Source: Crocodylus rhombifer (lineage: Eukaryota > Chordata > Crocodylia > Crocodylidae). From it: a DNA stretch of 64,000 bases. The stretch is taken from positions 62,001 through 126,000 of the forward strand of contig JAVSML010021677.1 of assembly GCA_038503035.1 (NCBI GenBank), given 5' to 3'. The first letter of the stretch is position 1, and each line of letters starts with the position of its first letter. The notes under the pieces were generated by a model, which was not told the origin of the DNA, did not search any database, and saw nothing but the letters and a program-made list of their open reading frames with translations. This document shows, piece after piece, positions 44,836 to 56,591 of this stretch. Both the position numbers and the translations under genes were made by a program.

Positions 44836-46690
44836 ATATTCATAGATGCATAGAATGTAAGGGGCAGCAAGGTGACCATCCAGTCTCCTCTTGAAAATTT
44901 CCAGGGTGGGTGATTGTACCACCTCTGGAGGGAGTTTATCCCACAGTCTGGACTCCCTAACTGTGAAGAAGTTCTTCCTGATGTTAAGCATGAAATGGTC
45001 TTCCAGGAGTTTATGGTCATTACTCCTGCTTTTCCCCTAGGGTACCCTGGTGAACAGTTGTTTGCTGAGCCCTTGATGTATTCCCCTGATGTAATGGAAA
45101 GCTGCTACCAAGTCCCCTCTCAGCCTTCCATTTTTTAGGCTGAAGAGGCCCAAGTCCCTCAGCCTTTCCTCATATGGCTTGCCTTACAAGTCTCGGATCA
45201 TACAGGTGGCTCTTCTCTGGATTCTCTCAAGCTTTTCCATGCCCTTGTTGAAGTGTGGTGCCCAGAACTGGATGCAGTACTCCAGCTGCGGTCTCACCAG
45301 TGCTGAGTAAAGTGAAAGAATCACCTCCTTGGTTTTGCTTGAGATGCATCAGTTGATGTATGCCAGAGTATTGTTTGTGATGCTGGCTACAGCATCGTAC
45401 TGATGACTCATGTTCATACTATGATCTATTATTAACCCTAGGTCCCTTTCAGTCATCATGCTAGTCAAATTGGTGTCACCAAGCTCAAAAGTATGTTGGG
45501 GATTGTTCATCCCTAGATGGAGCACTTCACACTTCCCAATGTTGAACTTCATATGGTTCCAATCCGCCCAACTTGCCAGCCTGTCTAGGTCCTCCTGTAT
45601 CTGTAGCCTATCTTCAAGTGTGACCACAATCCCCCATAACTTGGTGTCATCCACAAACTTGGCCAGTGAGCTCTTCACCCCAACATCCAAATCACTGATA
45701 AAGATGTTGAAAGCACTGGACCAAGTACGGATTCCTGAGGAACACCACTGGTCACTTCTTGCCAGGGCGACACAGATCCATTCATTAGAAATCTCTGGGT
45801 CCTACCCCACAACCAGCTTCCTACCCACCTAACTGTCGAATAGTTAAGCCCTCAATCCTCCAATTTTCCCGTGAGAACATCATGGGATACCAGATCAAAG
45901 GCCTTTTGGAAGGCTAGGTATAGAATGTTGACCTACTCTCTCTTATCCAGGTGGTGAGTTACGTGGTCATAGAAGGAGATGAGATTGGTAAGACAAGACC
46001 TGCCCACAATGAAGTAATGCTGGCTGATGTTCAGGAACCTACCTTCTGTAAGTATATCACACATAGATTCCTTGATGAATTTTTCCAGGATTTTCGCTAG
46101 GGTAGAAGTTAGGCTAATTGGCCTGTACTTGCCCAGGTCCTCTCTTCTCCCATTCTTAAAGATGGGCACAACATTGGCCCTCTTCCAGTCTTCAGGGACC
46201 TCCTCCAAGCACCACGAGTTTTGGAAGAGTTTCACCAGAGGTCCTGCAATGACTTTGACCAGCTCCTTCAGCACTCTCAGATGAAGCTCATTTGGTCCTG
46301 CTGACTTATAAATTTCTAACTTTTCTAACTGATCACGCACCAGCTCAACATCAACAGTAGGAAGGCGGTCATTCCCACTGTGCCCATTCTGAACCTTATC
46401 TAGCATGATTTTCCCCTTAGCCTGATGAAATACTGAAGCAAAGTAGTCATTCAAGAGTTCAATTTTCTCCTGAGTGTTGGTAACCAGCTGTCCTGAGTTG
46501 TTAAGCAATGGCCCCATGCTTCCATTTGTTTTTCTCCTGTTCCCTACATACCTAAAGAAGGACTTCTTACTGTCCTTGATTTCTATTGCTAGTTTAAATT
46601 CAGTTGCTGCCTTTGCCTTTCTGATCTTCTCCCTACAAGTGCAGGCCATTGTTTTATAGTCCTCCTTGGGGACTGCCCCAAGCTTCCATT
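44836..46690 (-). mobile_element. CR1 LINE copy, long, decayed
   Basis: Minus-strand CR1 with 3' end at about 44836 (antisense attcatagatgcatagaatg). Minus-strand frames recover ORF2: 46649-45933 (238 codons, 'RRKTNGSMGPLLNNSGQLV', 'PEDWKRANVVPIFKNGRRED', 'NYRPISLTS'-like 'KYRPISLTST', the RT fingers) and 45690-45349 (palm end 'SSLAKFVDDTKLWG', where the FADD box reads FVDD), plus the C-terminal part at 44991-44653. Stops and frameshifts separate them. 5' truncated before the endonuclease. Confidence 0.92.
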
Positions 46691-47860
46691 GTTTGTATTA
46701 AGTTGATAAGCAAAGCATTTGAACTCACTCCATGAGAAGTTTTAATATCAATCAAAACATTTACCAGGGAATTGGCAGTGCTGACTGCACACTGGATATT
46801 GAAGTGAGGCTTAAAGATGCTGGACTGGATCATGAAGTTAGTGAAAAGAAAGTACTTTCTCTCTCCACTCATCTTTTCATGAAGACTGAAGGAAATGGGA
46901 CACAAACTGAATGGTCTTTCCAGCCAGTTCCCTTCCAAATAACACCTAAAGACACATACCAGTAACTCATTTCAGACAGGACCACTATTCCCATCCTTCC
47001 CACTTCCTGGAACATAAAGTTAATGGGAGAGATATCACAGCAAAGGTAGATCATCAGAAATGTATTTCCCTTACTCTTTTAATGCAACCAGATCCAAATG
47101 ACTTGGCTCAAAAGTCAGATGAAGCAGTTAACCCATTCTTGTGTGGCACTTTCATCTCTGGATAGTTTGAGCCCCATCTGGTTTTTTTCCTCTATATATC
47201 TAGGAAAAATCATATTAAAGCACAGGTTATGCACAAGGGTTGATTTAGCATAGAAACAGTTTCTGAATCAGGGTTTCAGAGTTCTACTTATAGTAATTAA
47301 GGACACAGTTCATCAGTCTATCACTATTCAGCAGAGCACTTACATTAATTTAACATGCCTGATTCAATTGGTGAATAAATGAGAATGACACTACTGGAAT
47401 TTCCTAAGGGTGAGAGAAGCAGCATTAACTGTCTTGTTTGAGTCGTAGTAAGTAAAATAAAGATTTAAACAATATTATTATTGTTACTAAGTTTCGGTTG
47501 ATATGCATATGACCTCATTTTTTCTATGCTTACATAAAATGCCACTAACTGATACAGGAGAAGTCTCATTAATTGATTTAACTGTAATTGTGAAACACTG
47601 ATTTAAAGGTAAGCAGGCACTTAAACGTTTTACTAGATATTCCATAATATTTTAAGAGCATCATCAGAGACTCTTTCCTTTGGACTCTAAGACAGACTGA
47701 CTCACTTCTAAGTATTTTTATTTGTAATGAGGACCAAGAGTCATAAGTAGATAAAATTAGGATTTATTCAGAAAGAATATGCATCCTCATTAACCTCTGT
47801 TCAGAGACAGGTATAGATACTGGGGCTTATTACAATAGCAATGCACTGTATAGTAGGGGT
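46691..47860. other. Intergenic, nothing recognised
   Basis: AT-rich DNA; no gene or named repeat. Confidence 0.4.
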
Positions 47861-47863
47861 GTG

Positions 47864-48175
47864 CCCTATTCTGTTCAGATTTGGATTTGGCCCAACTCAA
47901 AGACAGTGATTAGATTTGTTGATTCAGATCACTGTCCCCGATTCAATTTGGCTGAATCCGAAACTGCAGATTCGATACTGATTCAGAGAATCAGCAATTC
48001 GGACATAAACACAGCTTTAAAAGTTTTTTCTACCTACCTTGAGGTAGCAGATGTAGCTCATAATTGCTGTGATGCTGGGGTGCATAGAGAATCCCACAGG
48101 AGTGCAGGGGTGGGGGGTGCATAGAGAATCCCACAGGAGTGCCCCATGCTCAGTGGCAAACCTGGAAGTGGACCT
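47864..48175. mobile_element. Half copy of the palindromic hAT-like element (copy B)
   Basis: Begins taggggtgtgccctattctg and shares the left arm of 24657-25361 ('gacagtgatt.gatttgttgatt', 'acagctttaaaa.ttttttctac.ta.cttga.gtagca'). It stops in the GC-rich arm, so the right half is missing. Within it 'ggtgcatagagaatcccacaggagtgc' occurs twice in tandem near 48080-48140 (quoted in shortened form: motif gcatagagaatcccacagg). Confidence 0.7.
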
Positions 48176-49880
48176 GTATCTGAGTTAAGAGTGACAAATG
48201 AAGGATGACAGAGAATGACAAAGGCAAAAAGTAACTATGAGGTCTTTCATTTAAATGATCATATTTTCTTATGTGTTTGAAACAAACCCAGCTATCAGGC
48301 TGTAAAGACTGAAATGTTGCTCTTGTGCTGTTAACCCCATTAGTTGTTTACATCTTACTTCCTACCTGACTCCCAAGTTAGGTATAGAAATTATTTTTCT
48401 CATATAAAAATGTTGTGTTACCTGTTTGGAATTCCTATTTAGACAGCTGAACAGCATCCACAACACTTCTTAGCAAGCAAAAATTATTTTAGGCAGCAAT
48501 CAACACATCTGATAACCTAAAATAATTTTTATTATTAAAAATAATAATAAATAAATAATTTTTATTTCTTTTAGGCAGCAATCAACACATCTGATAACCT
48601 ACGTCCAGCATTAGTCTTGTTACAATAGCAGTGCAAAGTACAGTGCTCACATACACGATTTCCTGAACACTGGAGATGTAACCGTATTAAATTGGGAGAA
48701 TGGTGACTGACAGCATTAAAGAAATATAGAAGACAGAGTAGGAAAAAATGATGCTCTGTAAGTTTTGGAGAAAAATTAAGCAATAGCTACTTCATGAATA
48801 AGAGAACACTCCGAAGTTTAGTTGATGTAACCTGTGAGAATTGGACCCTGTTGAGTGGCTTGCTATAATTGATCACTATCGTGTGTAAAAAATTTAAAAT
48901 CTGGTCCACAGTTGTCTGTCTTTTCCTAATACACTGATGTAACATCCATTAATGATACCTGGTAAATGTAAAAGACATAAGAACCTGTAACTATTTGTAA
49001 GTGAAGGGAAGAATACCTTATGCAAGGAAAAGCTTAGAGTAAGGACAGAGGAATGTATACCCTACCCCAGAATCAGGCAGGGACAGTCATATAGCTATCT
49101 CCAGGGTAGCTTACATAATAAATGGTTAGTACTGCACCTCACAGCTAGCAACAAGGGAACAAGTTATAGCCTATTACCCTTCAGCAAATGGCTGCCCCCA
49201 GGTAAAAGTGGACAGACAATGCCTAAACCAGTATAAATTGAAAAATCAGAATTTTACTGTTGATTCCTTCAGGGGTAATTTTGCAATGGATTGGAAAAAG
49301 CTACCCCATTATAGGGGTTTGATTGTACTACTTTTTTTAGCCAGGTGTAATTGCTGTGGTGTCCGTCTAAGCCCTTAGTACAAACTTCTGCTGTTGTCCA
49401 TTGGATTCAATGATGATATGCCTTGGATAAAATTATAGTCATGTTGCTAAAAAAATGAAAGCTTTAAGACGTTAGTAAATATATTCACTCTTTTTTTAAA
49501 TGTTCTTTTTTTAATGTTCTTCCTGGAAAAACATGCAGGGAAGCACTCTTGATGTTATCTGCATAGTCCAACATTTCATCTATATTACAACAGTTTACCC
49601 ATAAATCATTGGTATGCCAACTAGTTTCAATTGTTTTGAACTGTAACATGTTATTCTACATATTAAATTATTTTTAAAGTGGTTAAATGTTGTAATTTAA
49701 CCATGGGTATGATGCATCTCTGCTTCTTGAAAATCTTTCACATAAGAAATATAGGGCATAAAACTAGACATTTTGGATCAGAGCCCAGTCCTCTGCTATT
49801 TCAGACACCCACCTCTTATAATCACAGCATTAAACTGCTCAGCATTCAACCTAAAACTAGTTAGGGTTTTTTTTCTCCCC
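48176..49880. other. Intergenic; includes a 33-bp tandem duplication
   Basis: Mostly AT-rich unique DNA. 48487-48519 and 48569-48601 are identical (start ttttaggcagcaatcaacac), 82 bases apart, with an AATAATAAATAA-type stretch between. Confidence 0.55.
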
Positions 49881-50640
49881 ACTATTCCTATATGAAGGCT
49901 GCTACAGAACCCCACTGCTCTGATGGTTAGAAACCTTCTTTTAACTTCCAGTTTTAATGTATCTCTGGTCAGTTTATATTAATTTGTTTTATCATCAACA
50001 TTATCCTTCAGCTAAAATAGTTTTCCCTGTGCATGGTACTTAACCCTGATATAGATAGCAATAATATATATCCCCTCCAAGCCTTTGTTTTGCTATGCTA
50101 AACAGGTCACACTCTTTTATTCTTCTCTTGGGAGATTCTTCTCTTGTTTTGTGTTCCCATGGTTATTCTAGTAACCCTACTCTGTACAGTTTCCAGGTTG
50201 GATACATCTTTCTTGAACAAAGATAACTAGAATTGTACCAAGTATTTAACATTGTTGCTTAGATCACTTTTTCCCTTTCCCTCCTTAGACATAAGTACAA
50301 CACTTAGGAATTCTTCAGTCATTCATTTTTATTTACAAGGCTGAAGAATTATTTATTATTAGTTTTAATTTCCTTTGCAAACTTAGTTTGACTTTTGGTG
50401 ATTCTCATTTTATTCCTACCTTTTCTGCCCTCTAACTGCAACTTTCTTTGTGCATCTTTTGCTATCCCTTCTAGGCTCCCTGTGTTTAGAGCTTATATCC
50501 TTTTTGATGAAGTTATTCATCCTAGCAGGTCTGAGCCCATACTGTACAATTTTTTTCTTCTCTTGGGGTGCAAATTCTTTGTGCCTTCCAATAAAAGAAA
50601 ATAGAATGTGCCTTCCATATTCAAGTCTCTGAGATCTTCA
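49881..50640 (-). mobile_element. Ancient CR1/L3-type LINE remnant
   Basis: Minus-strand, very diverged. Antisense strings such as 'ccaagcctttgttttgctatgctaaacaggtcacactcttttattcttctc' (near 50080) and 'ctagtaaccctactctgtacagtttccagg' parallel the ORF2 C-terminus/3' part of CR1 and L3 elements. No open frame. Confidence 0.45.
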
Positions 50641-50756
50641 GTCCACTTGTCTTCACTAATTGCTTCCCTTCATAGTTTCATAGTTCCTAGGGTCAGAAGG
50701 GACCTGAGCAGATCATCTAGTCCGACCCCCTGCCACGGCAGGAAGGAGTACTGGGG

Positions 50757-51299
50757 TCAAATGACCCCAGCAAGATGTTCATCTAACCTCCTCTTAAAGA
50801 CCCCCAGGATAGGAGCCTGCACCACTTCGCTTGGAAGTTGGTTCCAGACCCTAGCCGCCCTGACCATGAAGTAGCGCCTCTTGATATCTAACCTAAACCT
50901 ACCCTCTGCCAGCTTGTGACCGTTATTCCTGGTCACTCCTGGCGGTGCTCGGGGGAACAGCGACTCCCCCAATGCCTGCTGATCCCCCCTGACTAGTTTA
51001 TAACAGGCCACAGGATCCCCTCTCAGCCTTCTCTTTTGGAGGCTGAACAGGTTCAGGTCCCGTAGCCTCTCCTCATAGGGCCTGCCCTGTTGTCCCCTGA
51101 TCATACGAGTGGCCCTCCTCTGGACCCTCTCCATGCTTTGACATCTCTCTTGAAGTGTGGCACCCAGAACTGGACGCAGTACTCCAACTGCGGCCTGACC
51201 AGTGTCACATATAGGGGGAGGATCACCTCCTTGGACCTGCTCGAGATGCATCTGTGGATGCATGTTAGGTGCGGTTGGCCTTCCTAACTGCCTCCCCAC
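50757..51299 (-). pseudogene. CR1 ORF2 C-terminal domain, shifted frame
   Basis: 180 codons continuing ORF2 after a frameshift. Contains '[11 protein letters not shown]', 'YEERLRDLNLFSLQKRRLRG', 'FRLDIKRRYFMVRAARVWN' and 'LPSEVVQAP', the conserved C-terminal domain of CR1 ORF2 also present in the other copies here. Its ATG is not a true start. Confidence 0.9.
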
Positions 51300-53259
51300 A
51301 CTGCCTCCCCATATTCATTTTGGAGTCAATGATGACCCCAAGATCCTTTTCCGCCTCTGTGCTGACAAGAGGGGAGTTCCCCAACCTGTAGGTATGGTGC
51401 CGGTTGTTCCTCCCGAGGTGCATCACCTTGCACTTGTCTGTGTTGAAACCCATCCTATTCTCATCTGCCCACCCTTGTAACTTGTCTAGGTCTGATTGTA
51501 GCCTGTTGCATCCTTCCAGTGTGCCCACGTCCCCCCACATCTTCATGTCATCAGCAAATTTGAACAGGGGGCTTTTTACCCCCTCATCCAAATCACTGAT
51601 GAAGATGTTCAACAGTGCGGGCCAGAGGACTGAGCCCTGCGGAGCCCCACTGCCCGCGTCCTTCCAGGTTGAGAAGGACCCATCCACTACCACCCTCTGG
51701 GTGCAGCCCTCCAGCCAGCTGGCGACCCATTTCACTGTGTGGGTGTCTACACCACAGCCCCCCAGTTTCTTAATGAGAACAGGGTGAGAGACAGTGTCAA
51801 AAGCCTTCCGGAAGTCCAGGAAGACTATATCCACTGCTACCCCTGCATCTAATGATGTGGTGATCTGATCGTAAAAGGCCACCAGGTTGGTCTGACAGGA
51901 CCTGCCACTGGTGAACCCGTGTTGGTTGCCCCTAAGCATGCAGTCCCCTGCTGGCCCCTCCTGAATGTGTGCCAGCATAATTTTCTCAAACAGCTTGCCT
52001 AGGATCGAGGTAAGACTAACTGGCCTATAGTTTCCCGGGTCCTCCTTTCTGCCTTTTTTGAAGATGGGAACCACACTGGCCCTCTTCCAGTCCTCTGGTA
52101 CCTCACCAGAGCACCACGAGTGCTCGTAAAGCCGTGCCAGGGGACTTGCAATGACCTCGGCCAGTTCCTTTAGAACTCTAGGGTGGGGATCATCTGGACC
52201 GGCTGACTTGAATACGTCCAACCCCTCCAGAAGCTCCCTAACTAAATCCTCACTAACCCGTGGCCCAGGTGTGCCTCCCCCGGGGCCCGAGGGGGGCCCA
52301 GCAGGGAGGTGGCTGTTCTGGTCCCAACTTAGGAAGACAGAGGCAAAGAAATCATTAAAAATGTTAGCTTTGCCATCTGGTGTGAGAACCAAGTTTCTCA
52401 ATGAGTCCTGCAAGGGCCCCACATTACCCGGGACCTTCTTTTTACCCCCTATGTATTTAAAAAAGGACTTCTTATTGTCCTTAATCTGGGAAGCTAGTCC
52501 CAGTTCCATCTCTGCCTTGGCCTTCCTAACTACCCCCCTACATCCCCAAGCAACTACAGAATAGTCCTCCCTGGTGATGACTCCTTCTTTCCATTGGGTG
52601 TAAGCCTCCTTTTTAGCAAAGAGACATTCCCGGATGCTTTTGGTAAGCCATGGAGGCTTGTATGCTCTCCTGCTCTCTTTGATCCTCGTTGGGATTACCT
52701 TCCTTTGGGCTTGGAGGATCGTCTCCTTAAGGAGCGACCACTCTCCTTGGACACCTGGCTCCCCTCCCCTCCGGGACCTCAGCGCTTCTCCAACTATCCT
52801 CCTTAGCTCATTGAAGTTTGCCCTCCTAAAATCTAGGGCCGCTGCCTTACTGCATGCCTTTGCCACCTTGTGCTGGATGGTGAATTCCAGCAGGTGATGA
52901 TCGCTGTTGCCCAGGTGGTCGAGCACCCGCAGCCCCCTCACCAGGTCATCACCCATGGCCAGCACTAGGTCCAACAAGGTGTCTCCCCTGGTGGGGCTGT
53001 GCACCTCCTGGGTTAGATGGAGGTCCTGCACTCTGGCCAAGAACCTACGTGAGCGTTCAGACCTGGCTGACTGTTCTTCCCAGCAGATGTCTAGGAAGTT
53101 CAGGTCCCCCATGACTACCACATCCTTAGCCTTCACTACCTCTGTGAGCTGACCCAAGAATTCCTGGTCAAGCTCTTCTCCCTGGTTGGAAGGTCTGTAG
53201 TAGACTCCCACTGTTAAGGCTCTTTCCCCTCGACTGCCTTGTACTCTAACCCAAAGCAC
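51265..53259 (-). pseudogene. CR1 ORF2: AP endonuclease (partial) and reverse transcriptase
   Basis: A single 664-codon frame. Domains in order: C-terminal part of the apurinic/apyrimidinic-type endonuclease (residues about 1-130) with 'GVYYRPSNQ', 'VVMGDLNFLDICWE' and the 'NSDHHLLEF' active-site block; a linker; then reverse transcriptase with 'RASVVPIFKKGRKEDPGNYR', 'GFTSGRSCQTNLVAF', 'VDIVFLDFRKAFDTVSH', 'GAPQGSVLWPALLNIF' and the catalytic 'FKFADDMKMWG'. All RT motifs are intact. The frame has lost the N-terminal endonuclease by 5' truncation and ends early by a frameshift, so it is a relic, but a recent one compared with the other CR1 copies here. It nicks target DNA and primes reverse transcription in active relatives. 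Confidence 0.93.
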
Positions 53260-53285
53260 TTTAGTCCTCGTTAAGTATCCACTGA

Positions 53286-53612
53286 GTGTGTCTACATGAG
53301 ATGCTTTACTGTGCAGTAGACTAAGCTACATGTACACATCATTTATTGCACAGTAAATTAGTCTACTGCACAGTTAGCTACTACTTGTAAATCACAAAAA
53401 AGGTTTGTCTTTGCTACTGCACATTGGTTACTGCACCTTTATCTAGTTCCTCGTATTAGAGGTACTAAACTTAACGCACAGTAGCAAAGGCATATTAGTG
53501 AACATGTAGATGTCCCCACAGGGAGCATGTATAGACATGCTCCCAGGAAAGGCTTACTATGCAGCAAGACTTTATAGAATTAATAGCACGTGTAGATGTG
53601 CCTAGTAACAAT
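53286..53612. mobile_element. Chompy-like MITE, copy 4
   Basis: About 327 bp, ends gtgtgtctacatgagatg and (reverse complement) ggcacatctacacgtgc. Interior has 'actgtgcagtag', 'tagtaccttta'-type and 'ggtactaaa' motifs in inverted arrangement. Abuts the 5' end of the CR1 at 50671-53280. Confidence 0.75.
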
Positions 53613-53796
53613 GATTGTAGAGAAAAGATGCAGATGCAATGCTTGTAAAAGTTACCAGCCTGACAATACCAGACAGAACTCTTCTGTATATCTGAGAAGC
53701 AGGTACATCCTGGGTAGCAGTAACAACAGCTTCTCCCAGGTTTTCTGCCAATATTTGTAGGTCATGGTCTCTGAATGTTTAGTTCTGGGTCCTTCT
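53613..53796. other. Spacer between MITEs
   Basis: Unique-looking DNA. Confidence 0.4.
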
Positions 53797-54018
53797 GGGC
53801 TTGTCTACACGAGACACTACTGTGCAGTAGCAATGAGCTACCATGTAGCAGCTTGTTGCCACCATTCAGTAGTGTTGCCAGGCACTAACTGTTTGGCAAC
53901 AATACTGCACAGTAGCTCATTGCTACTGTATAGTAGCATCAGAAAAAAAGTGTGGTGACAGAACTGTGCAGTAACACCAGTAACAACTGCACAGTCTACC
54001 ACTCATGTAGACATGGCC
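53797..54018. mobile_element. Chompy-like MITE, copy 5
   Basis: 222 bp, ends gggcttgtctacacgag / ctcatgtagacatggcc (inverted). Interior repeats 'actgcacagtag' in both orientations. Confidence 0.8.
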
Positions 54019-54083
54019 TCGGAGTCTAAAACACATTGCTAATTAAGCTTGTAATTCCGTGAGGTATGGACTCCTACTTACTA

Positions 54084-54335
54084 GGCGTGTCTACACCTGC
54101 ACTTTAATGAGCAGTAGCTATTTTCCTGCACATTAAAGCAGCATGTAAAACAATGGGTTTTACACTAATGCACTATAAAATAGGCTACTGAACATTAAGT
54201 GTCACCTAAAAAGTATGTGGGGGTGCTACTGTGCATTAGAGCAACCTAATGTGCATCAATTTAGTACCTCACATTGGAGGTACTAAATTTAATGTGCATT
54301 AGGAAAAGTAAATTAATGCACATGTAGGTGTGCCC
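54084..54335. mobile_element. Chompy-like MITE, copy 6
   Basis: 252 bp, ends ggcgtgtctacacctgc / gcacatgtaggtgtgccc (inverted). Interior 'cacattaaag', 'ggaggtactaaatt' arranged as inverted repeats. Confidence 0.8.
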
Positions 54336-55045
54336 AATAGGACCTGGACTGAGACTGTTAACTTAAAAAAGGTATGTCAATAATCTAATGATTCAAAACC
54401 AATTAGAGTGTCCACATTTAATTCCCAGTTCCCTGAGACATCCATTTCCCCCATGCATTTAGATTTTGAAGCATAGACATTTCACGAAATCATCATAATT
54501 GACAGGATTTTCATCTCTAGGTTCTGACAATAGTCTTGTGCTTCAGAGACTAAAAAGAGATTCAAGTCATAGTTCAGTTTCTAATCTCCCTATAGATCAC
54601 TCAATCACTAGGGCTACTTATAGACGTTTAAAAAAAAAAGAAGGAGGTGTTTTACCTGAAACTCAGTGCACTCCCCCATCAAGCCCAGTGCATGCCCAGA
54701 AGAAGCACTGCGTTAGTTGGACCTGGTTTAGATCAAGTGTTTTAGAGGAGCTTTTTGGTGTTATTATCTAATAGCTGATTGAATCAGCTTTTAGATAAAA
54801 GCACCAAAAAAACCTGCTGAAGTGCCTGAACTATACAGATGTTGCAGAGCCAGGTTGGACTAATGTGCTGCTTCTTCCATTAAAGTGTTTTGGGTTTTTT
54901 TTTAACATCTGTATGCAGCCTATATGTGCTTTAGTTCTCCATTGTAAACTGAAAATAATTCAACTTTCTTTCCCTGCCTTTTGTCTCTTTTCCATCGCTC
55001 TTTCTTTGTCTGTCCATGGTAGGAACTGTGCGTTCATACAACGTG
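54336..55045. other. Intergenic, nothing recognised
   Basis: AT-rich DNA; nothing recognised. Confidence 0.4.
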
Positions 55046-55053
55046 GTTTACAA

Positions 55054-55318
55054 CAAGGCTGGCCAGTTTGCGGCATGGATGCCACAAATGACACAGGGAG
55101 TCTCTGTGTGTGGCTTATGGCAAACTGGGGAGGGAATAGGCAGCACAATGGCAGATAGGGCAGGGAGCAGAAAGCAGATCATCAGCTCAGGTGGGGAGCA
55201 CAGGGCAGGAAGCAGAAAGCAGACCAGCAGCTCAAGTAGGGGAAAGGAACTAGAGAGGCACTCAGAGATGTGTAGAGCTAATTTGTGGCATGCCTGCCAA
55301 AGAGGTTGGCTCCCACTG
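55054..55318 (-). mobile_element. Short hAT-like element, copy B
   Basis: 265 bp, same family as 5191-5450 but inverted (antisense 'ggctaatttgtggca..cctgccaa..ggttgg' end). Flanked by GTTTACAA (55046-55053) and GTTTACAG (55319-55326), one transition apart. Contains a tandem 'gcaggaagcagaaagcagacc' motif twice. Confidence 0.85.
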
Positions 55319-55326
55319 GTTTACAG

Positions 55327-56150
55327 TAAGATCTCCACTGTCACTAGGGGCATTCAGAGAATGCTACAATGCCAAAAAATAATAATTATAAGTGTAACTT
55401 CTTGTTTGCACACCACCAGGATGTATTCTAAGCAAAGATAAGGGAAAACCAGAAACTCAGAACTGAATCCTGGATTGGATCCAGAACTTAATTAATTATT
55501 GCATTTTTAAATGTTTTGTATATGTATAGACAGATAGACATTTAGGATTGGAAAATAAATATAAATGCTCAATTTGACTTGTGTTTTATCCTTCTAAATA
55601 TAACCAATAGAGTCTTCCACCCACTGACCATAAAGTTTTTGTTCAAGAGAACTTTGTCCAAAAAGGGGTCCAAAAGAACCGTGAAAAAGACAGAGTACTA
55701 GGCATTCACAAAGAGAGAGATGCTTTCTCTTTCCTCCCATCTTGGAAGAGGATCAATAAAAAAGAACAAAATGCGAGTACAGAAGCTTTCATGTCTATTA
55801 ATGGCATTGTCCACCCCAGAACTCAGATCCATCCTGTTCTTATCTATTACCCCGAGCATTCAGCACATGATCCCTCAAAGGAGAGATCAAGCAGCTGCTG
55901 TCTCTTTGTTAAGTACATAGGATTTTTCATTTATGGGTCTCATTTGCAAAAAGGCTTAATGGCAAAGATTTAGGGGACAAAGTGCACCTTGTAATGGTTG
56001 TACTTTAACATACAAAATCTAAGCCAAAGTACATATGGCTGTATTTGTTTTTTTTCCCCCAGCTTTTAACGAACGACAATCTGCATTAACTGCTTGCATA
56101 CACACTGGCTTGGGATCTAGTAGAAAGCTATAAGATGAAATGTCTACTTC
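55327..56150. other. Intergenic, nothing recognised
   Basis: AT-rich DNA; nothing recognised. Confidence 0.4.
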
Positions 56151-56154
56151 AGAA

Positions 56155-56445
56155 TCGGAATTTTGAACATCTCTCTACTATGGAGGGTGATTATAAAAAG
56201 GATGGAGATAGACTATTCTCTGTAGCCACAGAGGACAGGACTGGGCACAGTGAACTCAAACTGCAGCAGGGGAATAAGCTACTCAGAGAAGTTGTGGAAT
56301 CTCCATCCTTGAATCGTTTTAAAATCAGGTTAGACAAATACTTGACTAGGAATGTTTAATAAGAGATGATCTTGTCTTGAGCAGGGGATTGGACTAGATG
56401 ACCTCCTGATGTCCCTGCTAGCCTTTCTATGGTTCTGTAATGCTG
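56155..56445 (+). mobile_element. CR1 LINE 3' end
   Basis: Plus-strand CR1 tail: 'tctgtagccacagaggacagg', 'gttgtggaatctccatccttg', 'ggggattggactagatgacctcctgatgtccc', ending 'tttctatggttctgtaatg'. A piece is deleted between the 'ctgcagcagggg' and 'aataagctactcagagaag' parts. Confidence 0.85.
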
Positions 56446-56591
56446 TTGTTCAGAGATGTTTGTATCTAAGGTTTTGGTTGGAAAATAGGGACCAGCTGTC
56501 AGCTTCAGCTGTAAGTCATGGTTCAGTTCCAGTACTTCTGATAGAGGGGTCTTTAACCCAGGATTTTAGTGTGTCTCTACTAAGCCAAACT

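Larger units (their letters stand above)
50671..53280 (-). mobile_element. CR1 LINE, young-looking, nearly complete ORF2
   Basis: Minus-strand CR1 of 2.6 kb. The 3' end (antisense catagtttcatagttcctagg) is at 50671. It keeps a 664-codon ORF2 frame (53259-51265) and the C-terminal frame (51299-50757), separated by one frameshift near 51265-51299. It is 5' truncated within the endonuclease domain and abuts a MITE at 53286. Confidence 0.95.
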
